A stretch of 64,000 nt of DNA, from assembly GCA_035631875.1 (NCBI GenBank), contig DASQHX010000011.1, positions 186,001-250,000 on the forward strand, given 5' to 3'. Source of the stretch: Nitrosopumilaceae archaeon (GTDB lineage: Archaea; Thermoproteota; Nitrososphaeria; Nitrososphaerales; Nitrosopumilaceae). The notes beneath the pieces are model-generated. The model ran no database searches and had not been told where the DNA came from. It saw only the letters and a list, made by a program, of their open reading frames with translations. Positions 62,568-64,000 of the stretch are shown piece by piece (position 1 is the first letter of the stretch; the number at the start of each line of letters is the position of its first letter). The position numbers were made by a program, and so were the translations under genes.

Positions 62568-62725
62568 GATTTGTTTACTCTTTCATGAGTTCCTGGATAA
62601 GTTTCAAAGATTTTTTGTGAATAACATTTACTACACAAAAATCCTTTGATATTCCATTTTTCCATTGGATGATAGACATGATCCAATGGTCCATTACATA
62701 GGGAACATTTTTGATTTTCTTCCAA
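62564..62725 (-). CDS. 53-residue zinc-ribbon protein
   Basis: TTG at 62723-62725, then EENQKCSLCNGPLDHVYHPM, EKWNIKGFLCSKCYSQKIFE and a short end. Two Cys pairs (CSLC, CSKC) form a classic four-Cys zinc ribbon. TATA-like TTTTTATAACG lies about 27 bases upstream, as for leaderless genes. Convergent with the YkgJ-type gene. Confidence 0.7.
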   Translation of the reverse strand: MEENQKCSLCNGPLDHVYHPMEKWNIKGFLCSKCYSQKIFETYPGTHERVNKS

Positions 62726-62789
62726 CGTGATAACATTTCTTAATTTTCGTTATAAAAATCATGTTAAATACTACTATTTTATAGAATAA

Positions 62790-62865
62790 AACTGCGGTAG
62801 ATTGGATGGCTAGATGCGGACCTCCTGCAAGAGACCTTATCGGTCACCCGTCTGCCGCTATTTGT
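62790..62865 (+). ncRNA. possible structured small RNA
   Basis: A GC-rich island in AT-rich DNA. GCGGTAG (62794-62800) pairs with CTGCCGC, near the other end, and inside are GACC/GGTC and GCGGAC/GTCTGC helices. A TATA-like ATTTTATAGAATA lies just before, and T-rich DNA follows. No box C/D or H/ACA signature. Either strand could be transcribed. A tiny reading frame (23 codons) is less likely. Low certainty. Confidence 0.35.
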
Positions 62866-62873
62866 TTTAAAAC

Positions 62874-64000
62874 TTAGAAAAGATCTTGTACTATCTTTTT
62901 TATACTGCCTATCTCGTCTTCTTCTTGTTTTATTTTCTTCTCAATTACTCGTATCATGGCATCTTGCCATACGTGATGAGAAAAGAAATTATGATACGTA
63001 TTTGCAGCAGTCATCTCATCATCTACAACGGTATCCTCTAGAAATTTTGTTACGATGATATCTGTGAGTTTTAAAATTCGTTGATTTAGTTTCAAACTCT
63101 TGAAAATGGGTTCAAGCTTAGCTATATCTTCCTTGAAATCCCCTTTTGTGAGTAGAATTTTTTCATGTAGAATTTTAAAGTATACTGCTACAAAAAAGAG
63201 TGTTGCATATCTCTTTGTCTTATGACCACCTTTCTTTCCATAATTTAGTATTCTCTTGGCATATTCTTTTACAATGTATGGATACAAAAGTAATCTTAAA
63301 TCGTCTTTGAGTCTCTCATTGAAAACTTCATCATATTTGCTACCGCGTGGCAAAAATTGTGCAGGAGAGCTGTATGACTCTGTAGGGCGTTGTTCTATTC
63401 CAGCTACAAATGCCTGTATAGCATCTTTTGCAACAATTACTTTTTTGTGATTTTCAGGAAGATACTTGTTATATGTTGGATCTCCACCAAATTCGCTTTG
63501 CTGTGATTTTGTCTTGGAATCAAAAGAACCAGCTTGAATCTCATAGAAATATCCAAAGTTTTCCATTTGTGATTTAATTGATTTGTGGAAGTCCATAAGG
63601 GAAACCAAATCTTTTCCTCTCACTGCATTTTGGGAATTTCTATATTTTGTAATGTTATTTTGATCTTGTTCATCAGCAGCTTTGATAATTGTTACCGTTA
63701 TGCTACCCTCTAGATTATGGGTACGTTTTGCATGATCTAAAATCGAATTTGATGTCTGAGCACCGTTTACTATTTGTGGTGCATGTAAAAGTATGGCATT
63801 TTCCTCCAATTCTTCAAAGTCACTTACCACAATGGTGATTCCATTGTTATAATAGAAAAATTTGTTAGGTGATTCCTGAAGGGTCTCTCTCAGACCTTTA
63901 TTCACCGTTGTTTTGAATTGCATCCATTGTCTAATATTAGATTCAAAAACATAATCGCGGTTTTTTGTAACAAAGTTTGTTAATTCTCTTAGTTTTAAAA
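62874..64000 (-). CDS. AIPR-family (abortive phage resistance) protein, partial
   Basis: The frame stays open to the right edge (last 25 codons before ATG 63923 also read as protein: LRELTNFVTKNRDYVFESNI), so the N-terminus is outside. Visible are PNKFFYYNNGITIVVSDF and QIVNGAQTSNSI, the hallmarks of AIPR (PF10592), a family of phage-abortive-infection proteins, here more than 370 residues. The C-terminal 150 residues are helical (Lys-rich). A nuclease or DNA modification gene may lie further right. The adenine methylase and AbiTii gene are 42 kb away. Confidence 0.8.
   Translation of the reverse strand, partial: LKLRELTNFVTKNRDYVFESNIRQWMQFKTTVNKGLRETLQESPNKFFYYNNGITIVVSDFEELEENAILLHAPQIVNGAQTSNSILDHAKRTHNLEGSITVTIIKAADEQDQNNITKYRNSQNAVRGKDLVSLMDFHKSIKSQMENFGYFYEIQAGSFDSKTKSQQSEFGGDPTYNKYLPENHKKVIVAKDAIQAFVAGIEQRPTESYSSPAQFLPRGSKYDEVFNERLKDDLRLLLYPYIVKEYAKRILNYGKKGGHKTKRYATLFFVAVYFKILHEKILLTKGDFKEDIAKLEPIFKSLKLNQRILKLTDIIVTKFLEDTVVDDEMTAANTYHNFFSHHVWQDAMIRVIEKKIKQEEDEIGSIKKIVQDLF

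Noticed and set aside
1-64000. Insertion sequences, integrase genes and rRNA genes.
   Set aside because: None seen: no transposase, no intact integrase and no rRNA signature on either strand by eye.

Overview
The window is an AT-rich stretch of chromosome from an ammonia-oxidising archaeon (Nitrososphaerota, formerly Thaumarchaeota), most like the Nitrosopumilus/Nitrosotenuis/Nitrosotalea side of the group. The proof is the archaeal ammonia monooxygenase set (amoB, amoC, amoX, amoA at 17865-20533), an Amt ammonium transporter with a cleavable signal peptide, a PII protein, archaeal ribosomal proteins and aminoacyl-tRNA synthetases, intron-bearing tRNAs, a PEFG-CTERM surface protein and class III PHA synthase. 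Most genes have a TATA box about 26-28 bases before the start codon, so leaderless transcripts are the rule; I used this to choose starts. No species call is made.

Layout. 1-2690: MoxR ATPase, VWA protein and ASCH protein in one minus-strand operon, cut by the left edge. 2826-9085: a lipid reductase, then a minus-strand translation/RNA-processing operon (rps15, DHH nuclease, pcc1, serS, rps3ae, COG1325 RNA-binding protein, a very short Pop5-like protein). 9201-9884: two small, apparently well-expressed membrane proteins that could be accessory AMO subunits. 10603-16002: a nitrogen-sensing region, with PII on one side, amt on the other, and between them a 3.4-kb segment bounded by a perfect 74-bp direct repeat that is the amt promoter plus its first codons. 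The first gene of that segment is a Cas4-like Fe-S nuclease-fold protein with an apparently degraded active site. 16170-20533: small membrane proteins and the AMO genes. 20671-23677: an orphan D12-class adenine methyltransferase facing an AbiTii-domain protein, then a PAS histidine kinase whose phospho-acceptor His is replaced by Gln. 23747-30851: tRNAs, regulators, and a PHA storage locus (phaE, phaC, phasin, phasin-AbrB fusion, alpha/beta hydrolase). 30852-34308: accessory genes, remnant DNA and coaD. 34301-38518: trpS divergent from pheS-pheT. 38546-38685: a two-hairpin structure with all marks of a box H/ACA guide RNA. 38850-41850: zinc-ribbon and hypothetical proteins and a tRNA-Trp with about 80 extra bases. 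41876-48473: pdxS-pdxT (PLP), aconitase, an oxidoreductase, an EamA exporter. 48497-54193: valS, a nuclease-fold/QueD fusion with a pterin dehydratase, a stand-alone asparagine-synthase-like protein, purB. 54305-61020: regulators, a frameshifted PEFG-CTERM gene, rtcB-PDCD5, rps11, thiL, glmM-like gene, tRNA-Thr. 61100-64000: small membrane and metal-binding proteins, a possible structured RNA, and an AIPR-family defence gene cut by the right edge.

Most of the window is housekeeping. The parts I find most unusual are the promoter-repeat-bounded segment between PII and amt (11028-14506), the H/ACA-like RNA after pheT, the methyltransferase/AbiTii pair, the His-less kinase, the phasin-AbrB fusion, the nuclease-fold/QueD fusion, and the multi-intron tRNAs. 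No CRISPR array, insertion sequence or rRNA gene was seen.
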